Shown one piece after another: positions 34,211 through 47,500 of a stretch of DNA of 64,000 bases. The position numbers and the translations under genes were made by a program. The notes under the pieces are model-generated. The model had not been told where the DNA came from and made no database searches. It worked only from the letters and a program-made list of their open reading frames with translations. Numbering within the stretch: the stretch's first letter is position 1; the number at the start of each line of letters is the position of its first letter. Origin of the DNA: Casuarina equisetifolia (Eukaryota; Streptophyta; Magnoliopsida; Fagales; Casuarinaceae). The stretch lies in the NCBI GenBank assembly GCA_028551475.1, contig CM052361.1:8625501-8689500 (forward strand), written 5' to 3'.

Positions 34211-36052
34211 AGCTCTTACAAAAACTATCATGGCCTAGTTGATCATGTCATTCAACTCAAATCTTTCAAATTCATAACTTTTGGTGTCATCAAGTCCAAA
34301 CTTATGTAATCTTGTTGAAATATTTCATATTGATTGTAAAAAGGTGTTGTTTCACTCCTTTCAAGTTGAATTTAATTATAAAATAAAATTTTCATATTAT
34401 ATCAAAGTTTATAATTAAAAGAATAAGATTTTCTTATAGTTTAGAATTTAGATATAGTACATTCTCAATGATATTACTTAAGAAACTGGTAATTTCACTT
34501 TATGTTAATTGCAACTAATGTGTAAAAATATTCCATATTACTTGCAATCTACTATATATTGTCAAAATATTACTTGAGTTAAATATATTTTTAACAAGTT
34601 AAGCTTGTTGGAGTCTATTAAAATCTCTAGCAAAAAAGAATGATTAGGAAATAAGCAACAATGGGAAAGTAATAGCTTTTCTTTCACCCAATCACTAAGA
34701 CCTAGTCCTAAGCAGGTGTATAATTATTTCATGTTAAATAATGTTGTAAGGGTTATTGGTAATGCCAATTTCAAACAACAAGGTTCGTTGAAGAAGGAAC
34801 GTGCTCAAGAATAGCAAGGCAACATAGGACAATCCTAAGCTTATGATTCATGACCCCTACATCAGCAAATCAAGTGCCCTTCTCTTATAAACAATTACAA
34901 AAGAAAGTAGCATGGACCTACAAAAGATAATCAATGCCAATGTACCCACATATGTTGATATACCACATAAGGGCATCACATTAACACATGATCACCGATC
35001 AAAAACCCCAAACAACCAATGGAATTTACTTCTTCTTTTCTTTTCTTTTTTGGGGTTAAAAAAAAATTTATGAATCTCTAAGATCATGTAATGAGCCTAA
35101 CCATTAAGCTAAAATGCCATGACATATTGGTTTGGCAAACTCCATTACTTTTGTATATCATCACCAACTTAGGCCCCTATAAGCCCAAGCTTGCTACAAG
35201 CCCCCATAAGCCCATAACAAACCATTATACTCTGTTGCCAATGCCTTGGTGACCCACTCTATGACAACCCCATTAGGCGGCTTCACTTTAGCCCTGTGCA
35301 TTGAAGCACCTTTTCAGCCCATGACATTTTCTACCAAGTTACCCTTTCTTGTAGCCCTCTGTGGTGCTAACTCTAGTACTAATTATAACAAGCCTAACCA
35401 TTAAGCCAAAAGGTCATGACCTATTAGTTTAACAAACTTAATTACTCATATATATCATCACCAACTTAGGTCACCATAAGCCCAAGCCTACTACAAGCCC
35501 CTATAAGCCCATGGCATATCAACACCAACTTGGCAAGTAACCTACCAAGCTATCCCAATGGTTCATCATGATTTAAGCCTAAATTTCACTGGGGGTCTAA
35601 CTTCAAAAACCATGTATTTCAAACTAATTCTAGCTAGAGTTAGCCTTTTCTCTTCACAAAACTATATCCAATTTTAAAGACCCTTTAAGTTTTGCACTTT
35701 AAGGTGTGAATGAATTTCTTAGATATGTGCATTCTCAATGAATTTCTCAGAAGTCCCACTATGACATCATGCATTGTATAAGTAAGAGAAATTAACTTAA
35801 CACCGTTTTTTTTATACAAACAACTTACAAAAAAATAAAATAAAGTTTCTTAAATTACATTAGAGTTAAGATTTTAAACAAGTTATTCTATCACTTATAA
35901 ACTTTAGTTTTTGTTAAACATGCTTCCCTAGGTTTGGAAAGGCTACAAAGAATGATGTAAAGAATATCTCTTATTATTAAAATTCTATTTTAGAAACTTA
36001 TTTAAAATAAAATACATGTCCTCTTCTTACAATTTGATTTTTAGGAAGTGAG
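34211..36052. repeat. Tandem duplication, copy 1 (about 1.84 kb)
   Basis: Matches 36053-38068 nearly throughout: 'gatcatgtc' at 34241 and 36080, 'ggaaataagcaa', 'tcaaaaaccccaaacaa', and 'aagcctaaatttcact' all recur in order. Inside it is a smaller repeat of about 295 bp beginning 'aaccattaag' (35098 and 35396) with 'ataagcccaagc' blocks. There is no ORF of note. Its origin is unknown; no LTR ends or terminal inverted repeats are visible. Confidence 0.85.
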
Positions 36053-38068
36053 CCTTATAAAAACTATTATGGCATAATTGATCATGTCGTTCAACTTAAA
36101 TCTTTCAAATTCATAACTTTTGGTGTCATTAAGTCCAAACCTATGTAATCTTGATGAAATATTTCATATTGATTGTAAAAAGTTTTTGTTTCTCTCCTTT
36201 CAAGTTGATTTTAATTAGAAAATAAATTTTTCATATTATATCAAATTTTATAATTAAGACAATAAGATTTTGTCATAGTTTAGAATTTAGATATACTACC
36301 TCCTCAGTGATATTACTTAAGAAACCCATAATTTCGCTTTATGTTGATTGCAACTAATGTGTAAAAATATTTCATATTACTTGCAATCTATTATATATTA
36401 TCAAGCTATTTAAAAAAAACAAAGAAATGAGTTTTAAATATATTCTTCACAAGTTAAGCTTGTTGGAGTCTATTAAAATCTTTAGCAAAAAAGAATAATT
36501 AGGAAATAAGCAATAATGGGAAAGTAACAGCTTTTCTTTCACCTAGTCACCAAGACTTGGTCCTAAGCGGGTGTATAATTATTTCACATTAAAGAATGTT
36601 GTAAGGGCTACTAGTAGTGCCAACTTCAAACAACAAGGATCATTAAAGAAAGAATATGCTTAAGAATAGCGAAGCAACATGGGACAATTCTAAGCTTATG
36701 ATTTCATGACCATTACATCAACAAATCAACCTCCCTTCCCTTGTAAACAATTACAAAAGAAAGTAACATGGACCTACAAAAGACAATTGATGCCAACATA
36801 CCTATATTTATTGATATACCATGTAAGGACATCACATTAACACATGACCACCAATCAAAAACCCCAAACAAACAATGGAATTCACTTCTTCTTATTTTCT
36901 TTTCTTTTTTAAGGCTAAAGACAATTTATGAATCTTTAATAGCATGTAATAAGCCCAACCATTAAGCTAAAAGGTCATGACATGTTGGTTTGCTGAACTC
37001 AATTACTTTTATATATCATTACTAACTTGGACCCCTATAAGCCTAAGCCTATTACAAGCTCACATAAACCCATGACAAACCACCATGTTCTACTGCCAAC
37101 GCCTTGGTAACCCACTATACAGTGGCCCCACTAGGTGGCTTCACTTTAGCCTCTCACATTTAGACACCCTTTTAACCCATGACATTTTCTGCCAAGTAGA
37201 CCTTTCTTGTACCCCTTTCCGCAAGTCACTTCCTCTGTGGTTCAAACCTGAAATATGGCATTAGCTCTAATACCAATTGTAATGAGTCCAACCATTAAGC
37301 CAAAAGGCCATAATCTATTAGGCCCTATATATTTAGGTACCCCTTCAACCCATGAGATTTTCTACTAAGTAGCCCTTTCCACAAGCCACCCTCTCTAGTA
37401 CCAATTATAACGAGCCTAATCATTAAGCCAAAAGGTCATGACTTGTTGGTTTAACAAACTTAATTACTCTTATATATCATCACCAACTCAAGTCACCATA
37501 AGCCCAAGCCTACTACAAGCCCATATAAGCTCATGGCATATCAACACCAACTAACCCACCAAGCTATCCCAGTGGTTCATCATGATTTAAGCCTAAATTT
37601 CACTAGGGATCTAACTTCAAAAACCATATATTTCAAACTAATTCTAGCTAGAGTTAACCTTTTCTCTTCATAAAACTATATCCAATTTTCAAGACCCTCT
37701 AAGTTTTGCACTTTAAGGTGTGAATGAATTTCTTAGATACGTGCATTCTCAATGAATTTATCAGAAGTCCCACTATGACATCATGCATTGTATAAGTAAG
37801 AGAAATTAACTTAACACCATTTTTTTTATACAAACAACTTACAAAAAAATAAAATAAAATTTCTTAAATTACATTAGAGTTAAGATTTTAAGCAAGTTAT
37901 TCTATCGCTTATAGACTTTAGTTTTTATTAAACATGCATCCCCACGTTTGGAAAGGCTATAAAGAATGATGTAAAGAATATCTCTTATTATTAAAATTCT
38001 ATTTTAGAAACTTATTTAAAATAAAATACATGTCTACTTCTTATAATTTGATTTTTAGGAAGTGTGCC
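36053..38068. repeat. Tandem duplication, copy 2 (about 2.0 kb)
   Basis: Second copy, joined head-to-tail to the first. It is longer by about 175 bp because the inner 'aaccattaagc' repeat has gained an extra partial unit (about 37270-37400). The copies share even short AT-rich stretches, so the duplication is moderately recent. Confidence 0.85.
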
Positions 38069-38069
38069 T

Positions 38070-41000
38070 TTTAACAAATACCAAGAAATATACTTTTGAA
38101 TTCCTTGAAAATTTACATTAGATTCCTAAGTATCATTTTTTTTACAAAGTCTAAAGAAAACTTTGTATTTTGCTCCTCACTGCCCATGGTTTACCGCAAT
38201 GGTTTCAAGACCTATAATCTATGTAATGATGCAAATCAGAATGATTATTTTTTGGGATGATGATATAGACCTAAAGTCTATATACTCGGAAAACGAAGAA
38301 CCAAGTAATCAAACAAAAGCTCCAACTTACAGTTTATGCACAATAAACCCTATGTGGATTCTACATTTGGAAATTATACAATATTAGAATGTCGACGATT
38401 TCACTGAAGATTTTTGAGAGAGCGGACTTCGAAAAATGTTGATTTCGGTTCTACTCAATGCCCAAAGTCTGATCGAAGGCTTCATCTTATAGAATGGCCA
38501 GCAATGTATTCCATATTTTTCCTTTTGAAGCAATAGCTAGACACTTTCCTTCTCCAAGCGATCATTTTGATGTCCTGTAAGCAAGTTGAAACAACGTCGT
38601 CCAAGCGTCCTGGCAAAACGCAACCCGAGCTACCGTTTTGAGAAAGCCAAATCTCAACGTTTAATTGGGAGCTGCAAAAGTGGAACCGACTTGTTACGTC
38701 ACTTCCTTAGTCGTCGTAACAGGCTCTGCACGGCAGTCGAAAACTATTCTGTTCTGTTATGATAACCGAAATTGTCAGAATAAGTTGATATCGATATTGT
38801 CACAGTAAGTTCTGTGTAGTAAGTTTTAAATGTTCCTGAATATCCATATCAATAGAACATATGCAAGATAATAAATATTTTGTATCCATTTGAAACATGA
38901 ATTTTCCTAACATAAGTGTTGAGGGTTGCAAAATATAAAATATTTAATAAAAAATACCAAACATATCATAAATTTTATTGTACCTTTTCATGCTTGGTCA
39001 TTTCTGTCCTAAAAATTGAGTTAAAATTAGAATCATCAATAATGTGATATTTTTACATATAAAGAATAACAAAGTTTTATATCTGTCTTTTTCTTTTTTC
39101 ATATAGTCTAAAAATGAGGTTGTGTGAAAAGATTAAGAAAGCAATTTTTTTGTCTCATCATTTAACTTCAAGGAGTGACAAAAAAGGGTAAAACTCCAAA
39201 TGGTAATAGTGACTTTCTTGAACCACATATGTCTTGGTGTTTTTGCCTGTGTGATTACCATGCATCAAATATTTCCGTCACACATGATCTTCAAACATAA
39301 CTTAGTTTTCTTCAGTGAACTATTATTCTAGTTTTGACGTTATTATTTTGTCATGCTGATCCTATGGGCCAGTAATCATGTCGAAGCACCGTTGATGACG
39401 TGGAAAATTGGATTTTTTGACTGCCAAGTGAACTTACTACGGCCATAATTCACCATTATCATCACGGGCAAAAACAATGGAGGAGAGTCCCGTGACGCTT
39501 GCTTTTGATGACCCAAGAAAGAATCGCCCAGTAACCCACCAACTACAGACATTCTGACCATTTAATGTCGGTCCCTCTGGTTCATCCTGATAAGAGCCTA
39601 ACCCCTACAAAGGGCCCAAATCTAGGTATTGATTCTGTTCTCTCAAATCTAGGGACAAATTCTAAACAGATCCTTCCAGGTGGTAGGCCCCGGCATTGGT
39701 TATAAATCCAATTCTTATTCAAAAAATTGATGAAAGATTAGATGGGTTGTTATCCATATACATAAAATTCTTAAACAAAATTTAAATAATATAGAATATT
39801 TTACTAATAATTTTTAACTCCTTTTCTTTTAGTTAACTTGCAATGTAAATTTTTCTATCAGGCTTTGTATACTTGAGAGATGTTATATCTCGAACTTAAA
39901 CTCTAATCTTATATTAAAAAAATTATTTAAAATTTTATTCAAGAATATATGATCATTTTTGGATATATAAAAAGTTTTATAAAAGTAAAATTAATGCTTA
40001 TCACTCCAGCCAACAATGTTAACCTAGATTGCGATACTCTTCCCTTCTGACAGGAAGATTTCATTGTCAGAACATGGATTTTATTTTGGGTAGGATAATG
40101 GAGAGCGAAACATGGGAAACATAGAATAACTTTGGAACGTCTGATAGTTCATGCCGGTCCATGCATCTCCCATGGATTTACAGCAGATAAATGTTCACAT
40201 TCTGCACACATCAATATATGAAATCCAAAATCATCAGAACGCTGTATATGCCCAAGACCATGGGGATGCTAAACCAGGTTCAGAGTCCTCGACCATGGCA
40301 ATGCATGAAAACGTCATTCATGACATACGGTATCGGATTTAAAAACAAAGTAGTTTCAAGTGTGAGTTACGTTTGTTTGTTATGAACCAACGCTAATGAA
40401 AACAGAGTAGGTGAAAACCAGAAGCCTGCACGAAAAGTGTGTAGTGGGTATTGACTCCTCTTCACTTTCTGTGTAAGTCAAAGGCACATGGCACGAACAA
40501 TTTAGCGTGGTGCACAATGAGTCATAAACAGATGTTGGACACTAAACAAAGAAGATTTCTTCTTATTTACCCAAAAAAGAAGAGAGAAAACCAGAATCCT
40601 CCCCTGTTTTCTATTGCTATGTTCATGGCTTTTCCCGCTGGAAAGGTGCTGGTAGGCCTGAATTCCACATTGTAGGGACCGATGGTTTCAGTCCTTTTTT
40701 TATTCTGTATGGTGCACAAAAAGCAATGAAAAAAGCTGGACGTGGGAAAGGTGGGGAAATTATTAACGCTTTCTTCATAGAATATCGGGACTTCTAGGTC
40801 AACCTCTTTGTCCCTTTGGAAATATTCAAATGGAGATGGTTGTCTTTCTGTAGGTTACGAGCCGTGATTGAAATTGGGTTTTGGAATTAATGTGGTTGTG
40901 GGGCTCCCGTTCATTGGATTCCTTGACACCTTTTTCTACTTTGCCTTGATTCTCGTAGACCCACTTCCTATCTATCAAAATGGCCTCATTGATCATATTC

Positions 41001-43170
41001 ACTTCTACTTAAAATTATAATAAATTTACAACACGTTACACATAATGCGAGACATTGTAACATAACTCCTAGTCCATAAACCAATATATTCAGATTCTTA
41101 CTTCAGTTGTTAAACAACATTAAGTTTCAAAAACTTTATTTTCTCTTTAAAATTAATTTGTAAATAGGCAATAGCTGTTCATACATAGAGTATTTCACAA
41201 TGTGGTATAAGTAATAGAAGATATTTTAACAGAACATCAATTGGGTCCATAAAACAATATACATGCATGGTTCGACTTTTTATTTAAAATCAGTCATTAA
41301 GAGGGAGAAAAAAACTTAAATATTTATAAAAGATATTGAATGCACTAATGTAATATGGGGTAAAAGGTAGATGTGTTTATTACGAGCTGAAGAAGGCTAT
41401 GCACCATCATACTATTTGTGGCAGAGGAACCCCATACCACCTTTTACATTTAAGATATAAAGGAAAGGTGACATCATGTTGAAGGTTTAGATGGCAGGCC
41501 TTAAAAACTTTCCTCTTTCTGGTGTTGTTAAAAGCTTTCAGGCATGCCTTTCGTGGCAAGCATGTATTTTACACTTGCAGATATAATGATAAAATTCTGT
41601 CCATGTTCCTATGCTCGAATTCGTGCCATTGGCAGACAGATTTTTTTGGAGGTATTGAGTGCTGCAAAACTATGTCGATGGAGAGTAGAGTGTTGACCTT
41701 CAATGCTGCATGATCTTGTGATTTGCCTTTATGTGATGATAGAATAATAAGATTCTTATACCATTTATTGGAAGATTAAAGGGGATAAAATGATAAATAC
41801 ATACACAATAAATGGTTTAAACTTATTACTCCTCTTACATTGTCAATATGATGACATGTTATGTTCCTTGTATATGAAAGTGTTTTCATCCTTTACAAAC
41901 TAATTTAGAGAAATAAATTGGGTCTCTATAATATAATATTTTGATATAAATTTCAAGTGAGACTTTCTTTTATTTGTGAATTTATTAGGATCTTGTAAAA
42001 AATATTTTCCAATGAGGACCATGTTGAAATTCAATTTGTGTTTTACTTTATCAATATAATGATCTGTAGGAACTTTTCCTATGACAACCCACTCTTTAAT
42101 CATTGTAGTGACATTAGATGATCTATTACACATAAGATTTTCATTGATGGAATTACTATTTTACCGTTACCCGTAACTCCACACAAAAGCTAGTGATAAT
42201 ACTACTCGACAGCTTTCAATCAGAGTGATCCACAAGTCTTAATCAAAGAGGAAAAACACATGTTCAGCATCGGTAGCAATCAAGTTAGGTGAGGTGGGAT
42301 ATTAACGATTTTCATGCAAGGCACGGTCTATATGGGAGACAAGAGATGGGACGGTGACAAACACATCAACGGCCTGTATAGGCAAGCGCTTATATTGTAT
42401 TCTTTGGAGCTTAGTTTTGAAACCAAGTGGTTAAATCATTGAGCTTTGCTTTTCTATACGCTCCTGACAAATGCCCAATGAGGTCACAAACCAACGTCAC
42501 GGCATATGCTTTTATTAGTCTTGTCAAGTTGTTCTTTGTAGGTTACTATATGTCTTAAGAGTGCTTATATTCCCACTTGAACTTATCCTCATGTGTCAAA
42601 GGAGTACTTAATCATAAAGTTCTAATCACCAAGTCAAAATTTTACTCTTAATTAATTTGGGTCAGTAATGGGTGTAGATAATATCAACGAAATTTCATCT
42701 TTCTTGCATTACAAAGACCAAGATTTTGAAATCCTAGCATAATTTTTTTTATTATTTTGACCAATATCTTGATTTGACATATGTTCTCTAATGTGAGAGT
42801 GTATTCTTTTATTAATGACATTTTAAAAGTCTAATCATATTTAAAAGTCAACTAAAATGTATGGGTATTTTATTAATATAACAAGAAATTCGAATAAAAA
42901 ATTTAAACAATACAAGACTTTTGCTAAATTTTTTATGACACGGCCTCAAATTGATAGTAAATAAATGTTGGATTCTCTTAAAAAAAAATTCAAGTAAAAT
43001 TTAACCATTTTAGTGTACCATTTTTAATAATGTATTACCATTCAACCCTTTAAATTCAAAACTTATGTAGCTCAAATATATTTAGTCCCACGGAACATCA
43101 TGTCTTGATAATTAACTTGATTGTGATGGTTGAGCCCAGCTAAAGAGTGAAAAAGTAAAAGAGAACATGA
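38070..43170. other. Intergenic, no gene recognised
   Basis: AT-rich DNA with scattered short ORFs on both strands and none with a family motif. A stretch at 39360-39650 ('aacccaccaacta', 'ggttcatcctgat', 'gcctaacccc') is a diverged relative of part of the 34-38 kb repeat. I see no RNA gene or element ends. Confidence 0.5.
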
Positions 43171-43173
43171 ACG

Positions 43174-43590
43174 TTGAAGGCAAGGAGTATCCTAGAAAGT
43201 CCTATGCCCGTAGAGCTTGAACATCATTCCTCCTTCGAAGGTGAGCATCCTGGTCCGACACCTAGGCTGTACGCGCGTACTGATGCTGAGCTGTCCTGTC
43301 CCAAAACGACACCGGTGTGTCAGTGCTTTCTCTACTCGTACCTTTACCGTTGTACTTTGATCCCCAGACGCCGCTCGTCGTCTCCGAGAAAACAAAAAAG
43401 CTGGATCTTCAGTTCGACTAGTGGCTCCGTGGCAGAGCGCTCGATTCTTCTGAAGAACTTGTGCAGGATTCCTCAAAACGGACGGCGGAGACTCGGAGGT
43501 TTCTGTCGCTTGCTTTGCAGAGCTCACCACAGCTGTTCACGGGCTCTTCGTCGTGGCAACACTCCGTCCATCGGATTGTGACGTTGAAAA
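43174..43590. other. GC-rich island, possible exon or promoter remnant
   Basis: About 400 bp of high GC content with many CG dinucleotides lies abruptly within AT-rich flanks. ORFs are open on both strands over nearly the same span (135 codons plus strand, 112 minus strand), which is expected of GC-rich DNA and gives no strand preference. It contains 'aaaacgacaccgg', similar to a motif common near plant promoters. Neither translation resembles a family that I know. Confidence 0.3.
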
Positions 43591-43939
43591 CGATGGAAAA
43601 GAATACAACAAGAAGATACTGGAATTCGGTTTGAGTTGTTGGAATTATTGAAATTATAGTTTAAGGATGGCGTGAATAATAATTACTAATATATTCTAAA
43701 AACTGAAGATCCTTCTAGCTTTGTCACTAAGGCATTAATCCAAGTTCAAAACGTTTCTAAGAATTATTAAAGGAAAAAAAACTACAAATTTGTCATTCAA
43801 AAATTATAACACTAAAATTAAGATATTAGTAATGTGTGATAACTATTATTTTTGTTATAATTTTTAATTCTAAATGTAGGAAAATTATGATGACTAATAG
43901 GGAAGTTATTTAAATTTGGAGTTTGAAATAATGTAAAAA

Positions 43940-44553
43940 TTAATTATAATTTTTTTTGTTGAGATTAATTTTATATTTCTTTATATTAATATATATTTGG
44001 ATTAAGTAAAAAAGAGATTTAGAGAAGTAACTGGCAGTGATAGATAGACATAAATGAGAGAGAAAAATAGAAAAGAAGTGAAAAAGGAAAATAAGCGGGT
44101 ACGCAAGACAAGCTACACGTAGCGCGCAGAGAGAGTCTTATTCGTTTCCTTCACAAAAGCCTAATTTTGAGAGATTACATTTTTTGGTTGTGCCGCCACT
44201 ATCATATGCGCCTCCATCATCTCCTTCCGGGCCTACTACTTCTAGGGTTTTCAGAGCCCTTTCTCTGGTTTTCTAGGGTTCTCCGAGCTGGATTCTCTCG
44301 CTTTCCTCAGGCGAATCTCTATGCGCCGCTGGTTCAGCGGCTTTGTTGATTAGCCTTGGTTTTTTCTCTTTCTCTGTTTCTCGATATATCCTTCTCGCTG
44401 TGTATCTCTCACTCTCTTTCTTTCTCGGTATTTCGGATCGTAACTCCTTTCGGGGAAGGACCTAGGGTTTGATTCGGTTTCGTTCTGAATAGTATGGTTT
44501 TTCGATTAGGGAAATCGTGTGTTTTGCTGACTTGAGGGGGTCTGGGGATTTGA
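43940..44553 (+). promoter_or_regulatory. RAPTOR1 promoter and leader with two uORFs
   Basis: A TATA-like stretch (tatattaatatatat, 43982-43996) lies about 560 bp before the start codon. The likely leader contains an upstream ORF of 47 codons (ATG 44206 to stop 44347-44349) and a second of 13 codons (ATG 44494 to stop 44533-44535) that ends only 18 nt before the main ATG. A pyrimidine-rich tract spans about 44359-44430. The transcription start is not known, so whether the first uORF is in the mRNA is uncertain; the second almost certainly is. Confidence 0.5.
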
Positions 44554-47500
44554 ATGGCATTGGGGGACTTGATGGCGTCTCGGTACTCGCAATCTTCGGT
44601 AGTGCCGGTGGTGGTCTCCAACCACCACCTGGACGAGTGCGCTTCGAGCCTCGAGGATGGAGATTTGGGCTCCCAAAGGAGGGATTCGGAGACTGCCAGT
44701 AGTAGTCACGGCAATGCGTCCGCTTCCACCGCCACTAGCATGGCCTACTTGCCCCAGAACAAGATGCTGTGCGAGCCTCGGCACGAGGCATTCGAGGGTT
44801 GCGTGCCCTCCGGTCCTTCCGACAACGGTTTAGTTTCGAAATGGCGGCCTAAGGACCGAGTAAGCCCACAGTCTTTCTTGCAGCTCCTTTTTTTGGCTAA
44901 TTTTTTTTTTTTGATGATATAGTCGATAATTAAAGTTTCGCAGGAAATGATCACGTTATTTGTTTCAGTTCGGATGATAAGACTAAAACTAAACCTTTAG
45001 GGAACCTAATTTTACGAAATGCGGGTTAGGCTAGCTTTTGATTCTATTAACCAATAAAAGTTGCATTCCATAAATTCTATTAAGAAATATTGTCTAGCAA
45101 TTTGGTAAATGGAAACTTGGTCTGGAAGTTGAAGTTGCAATTGAACTTTCTAATTATTAATTAAATTTCTTGTTTAGCTTCATCATTTATAAAAGCTGTG
45201 TGATCTTTCCAAATCCCAGTGATTAGCATGGAATCTGATCCTTACCAGGGGTTGTTAGCGGTCATTTCAATTATGATACTTGGGAAAACCCTTGCTGGTT
45301 GCCCAGGTGTCAAAGTGGACGGGGCATATGTCTAGGTTTTTATTGACAGTTGTTAATGTATGTGATTGTAATAGCTACTAAAAATTGATATCCATAGTGC
45401 ATATTCAAAATGCAGAAAGTGTAGTTCTATCCAGTTGTTTTGCGGTTTATGAGCAGTGTTGATATATGGCCTCCTTGATTAGGAGTTCCTAGATTGAGGA
45501 TCGGAGTTTTTGGATTTACTCGATGAGATATACAATGGCCAAAAACTGTAGTGTTCATAACTCAGTTCAATCATTTGGATTTGCCATCCACTTCATAGAC
45601 TAAATGCGATTACAGTTTATTCAGTTGGTTGTTCATCCACAAGTTGTGCTGTATAGATTAAAACTATTTACATGAACTGCACCTGTATGACAGGGTAGAA
45701 GTGGTTTGATTGTTGACAGACATAAAGATTGAACTTTAATTTAATTTTTAACTTACGGGTATTAAATAGCTTTTGTTTCTCCCATCCTTAGGAATACTGA
45801 CTTATTCTGAGGATTTCCAAAACTGCTGTGGACAGTCATCTGTCTTATATGCAAGGGATAGATTGAAAGATTTGGAGCTTGTAATAATTATAACTTTTGA
45901 TAATCAACAGAAAGGTTTTGGTTAAATATAGAGCTTAGTCGTATTTAGAACCTGCAATTTCTAATTGTTGGGTGTCCAACCATTCAGAATATGTCCTAGC
46001 TTTGATGAGGCTGTCTAGCTTGCTTGATTTTGAATGTACATGATGAGGCTATTATTTCTAATGGGATCTCGAAAAACTTGGCAATTGCTTGACTGGGGAA
46101 AAAAATGAAATGTAAAACATAAAATGCCCTGTGCTTCCAATAACCAGAGTGTTGGAGTAAGATATATAATTCTGTGAATATATACATGTTGATGTTACAA
46201 ATAGCTGGGTGTCTACTTCACTAATTATTGGGGAGAAGGGCCATGTTTAGTTTGAATCATGTGCTGCACCACTTGGCTAGTGCTACCTTTCGTGGAACTT
46301 TGTCTAAATATTTAATTGTTTTTAGACAGAAATCCGCATAACTTGGAGTTTATGTTACAATATTTTGTGATGAGAGAATTCTTCTTGCTCAAAGTATATT
46401 GGGAAGTAAGGAGGGTTTTTACTCCAGGGAAGAAAATGTCAGAAACCGAAACTGAGATTCAAATGAAACTGATATCTGGAATCTGAATTTCCTTGAACAA
46501 TTAATAATAGCTAGGTTTTTATTTTTATTTATTTGCTTTTTCATGGAAAAAACTCGCTATTAATGCCTATGCTGTCATCATATTACTATTGGAAGGTTGT
46601 TTGTTGGCTTGGAGAAATTGAAAGTTTTTCATTGTCTCAACACAAGAAATTGAGGCAACATTTGTTCTCTAATACTTTTCTGGAATAGTCAGTGAAGATT
46701 TCTCTTTGGGACACCCTGGTTTCATAGGATCCCAGTGGAATTTGTTTCTCTCTCTCTTTTGCTTGATCGCCTTTTCTTTTCTTTTCTTTCTTAATTGCTT
46801 CAGTGGAGTATCATAAGATTTCAGTGGAGTCTCTCTCTCTCTCTCCCTCTCTCTCTTTCTTTTCTTTTTCTTTTACTTAATTGCTTCCTTGTTTTAGTCT
46901 ATTCTGGTAGGTGGATCCTAATACAATTTGTCTTGTGTTTACATGTATCTGTGTTGGATTAATTCCCAAATTTTTCCGCAGATGAAGACAGGATGCGTTG
47001 CTCTAGTTTTATGTTTAAACATTAGTGTGGATCCACCTGATGTAATCAAGATATCGCCTTGTGCCAGAATGGAGTGCTGGATAGGTGCATTAAGCTGCTG
47101 ATTTCCTTCTATCCTTTTTGTTTTATGGTTTGTTTTGGTTGTTAATTTAGCATGGTGTCATTTTAAGGAGCCTTTTTGGCCTGACTAATGATATGATAAA
47201 CTTCCAAATAGTTCCTGTTATTTGACCCTAATATATTTATGTGCATAATTTTTAATTGATGTTATCTGGAAATTGTTTTTCCTTCATTTTACTTTTCTTT
47301 CCCATTTTGATAGGATTTGTCAAAGAGTTTATAAATAGTTTCTCCAGCATGTTGTTGAAACGGTTCTTGAAATTTATTCTTAATAATGCTAGATTCTTTG
47401 TTTATTTAGTTATTTATAATTTTGTTCCCTGGAGGTATCTATTTATAAAATTTGTTTAAAAGGGTTTCAGTGTCAACGTATTTGTCAAATGTCTTAAAGG

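Noticed and set aside
43430..43500. Possible tRNA ('gtggctccgtggcagagcgc')
   Set aside because: No cloverleaf with paired acceptor and T arms could be drawn around it.
43174..43581. 135-codon ORF as a real gene
   Set aside because: The opposite strand is equally open, there is no recognisable domain, and composition alone explains the lack of stops.
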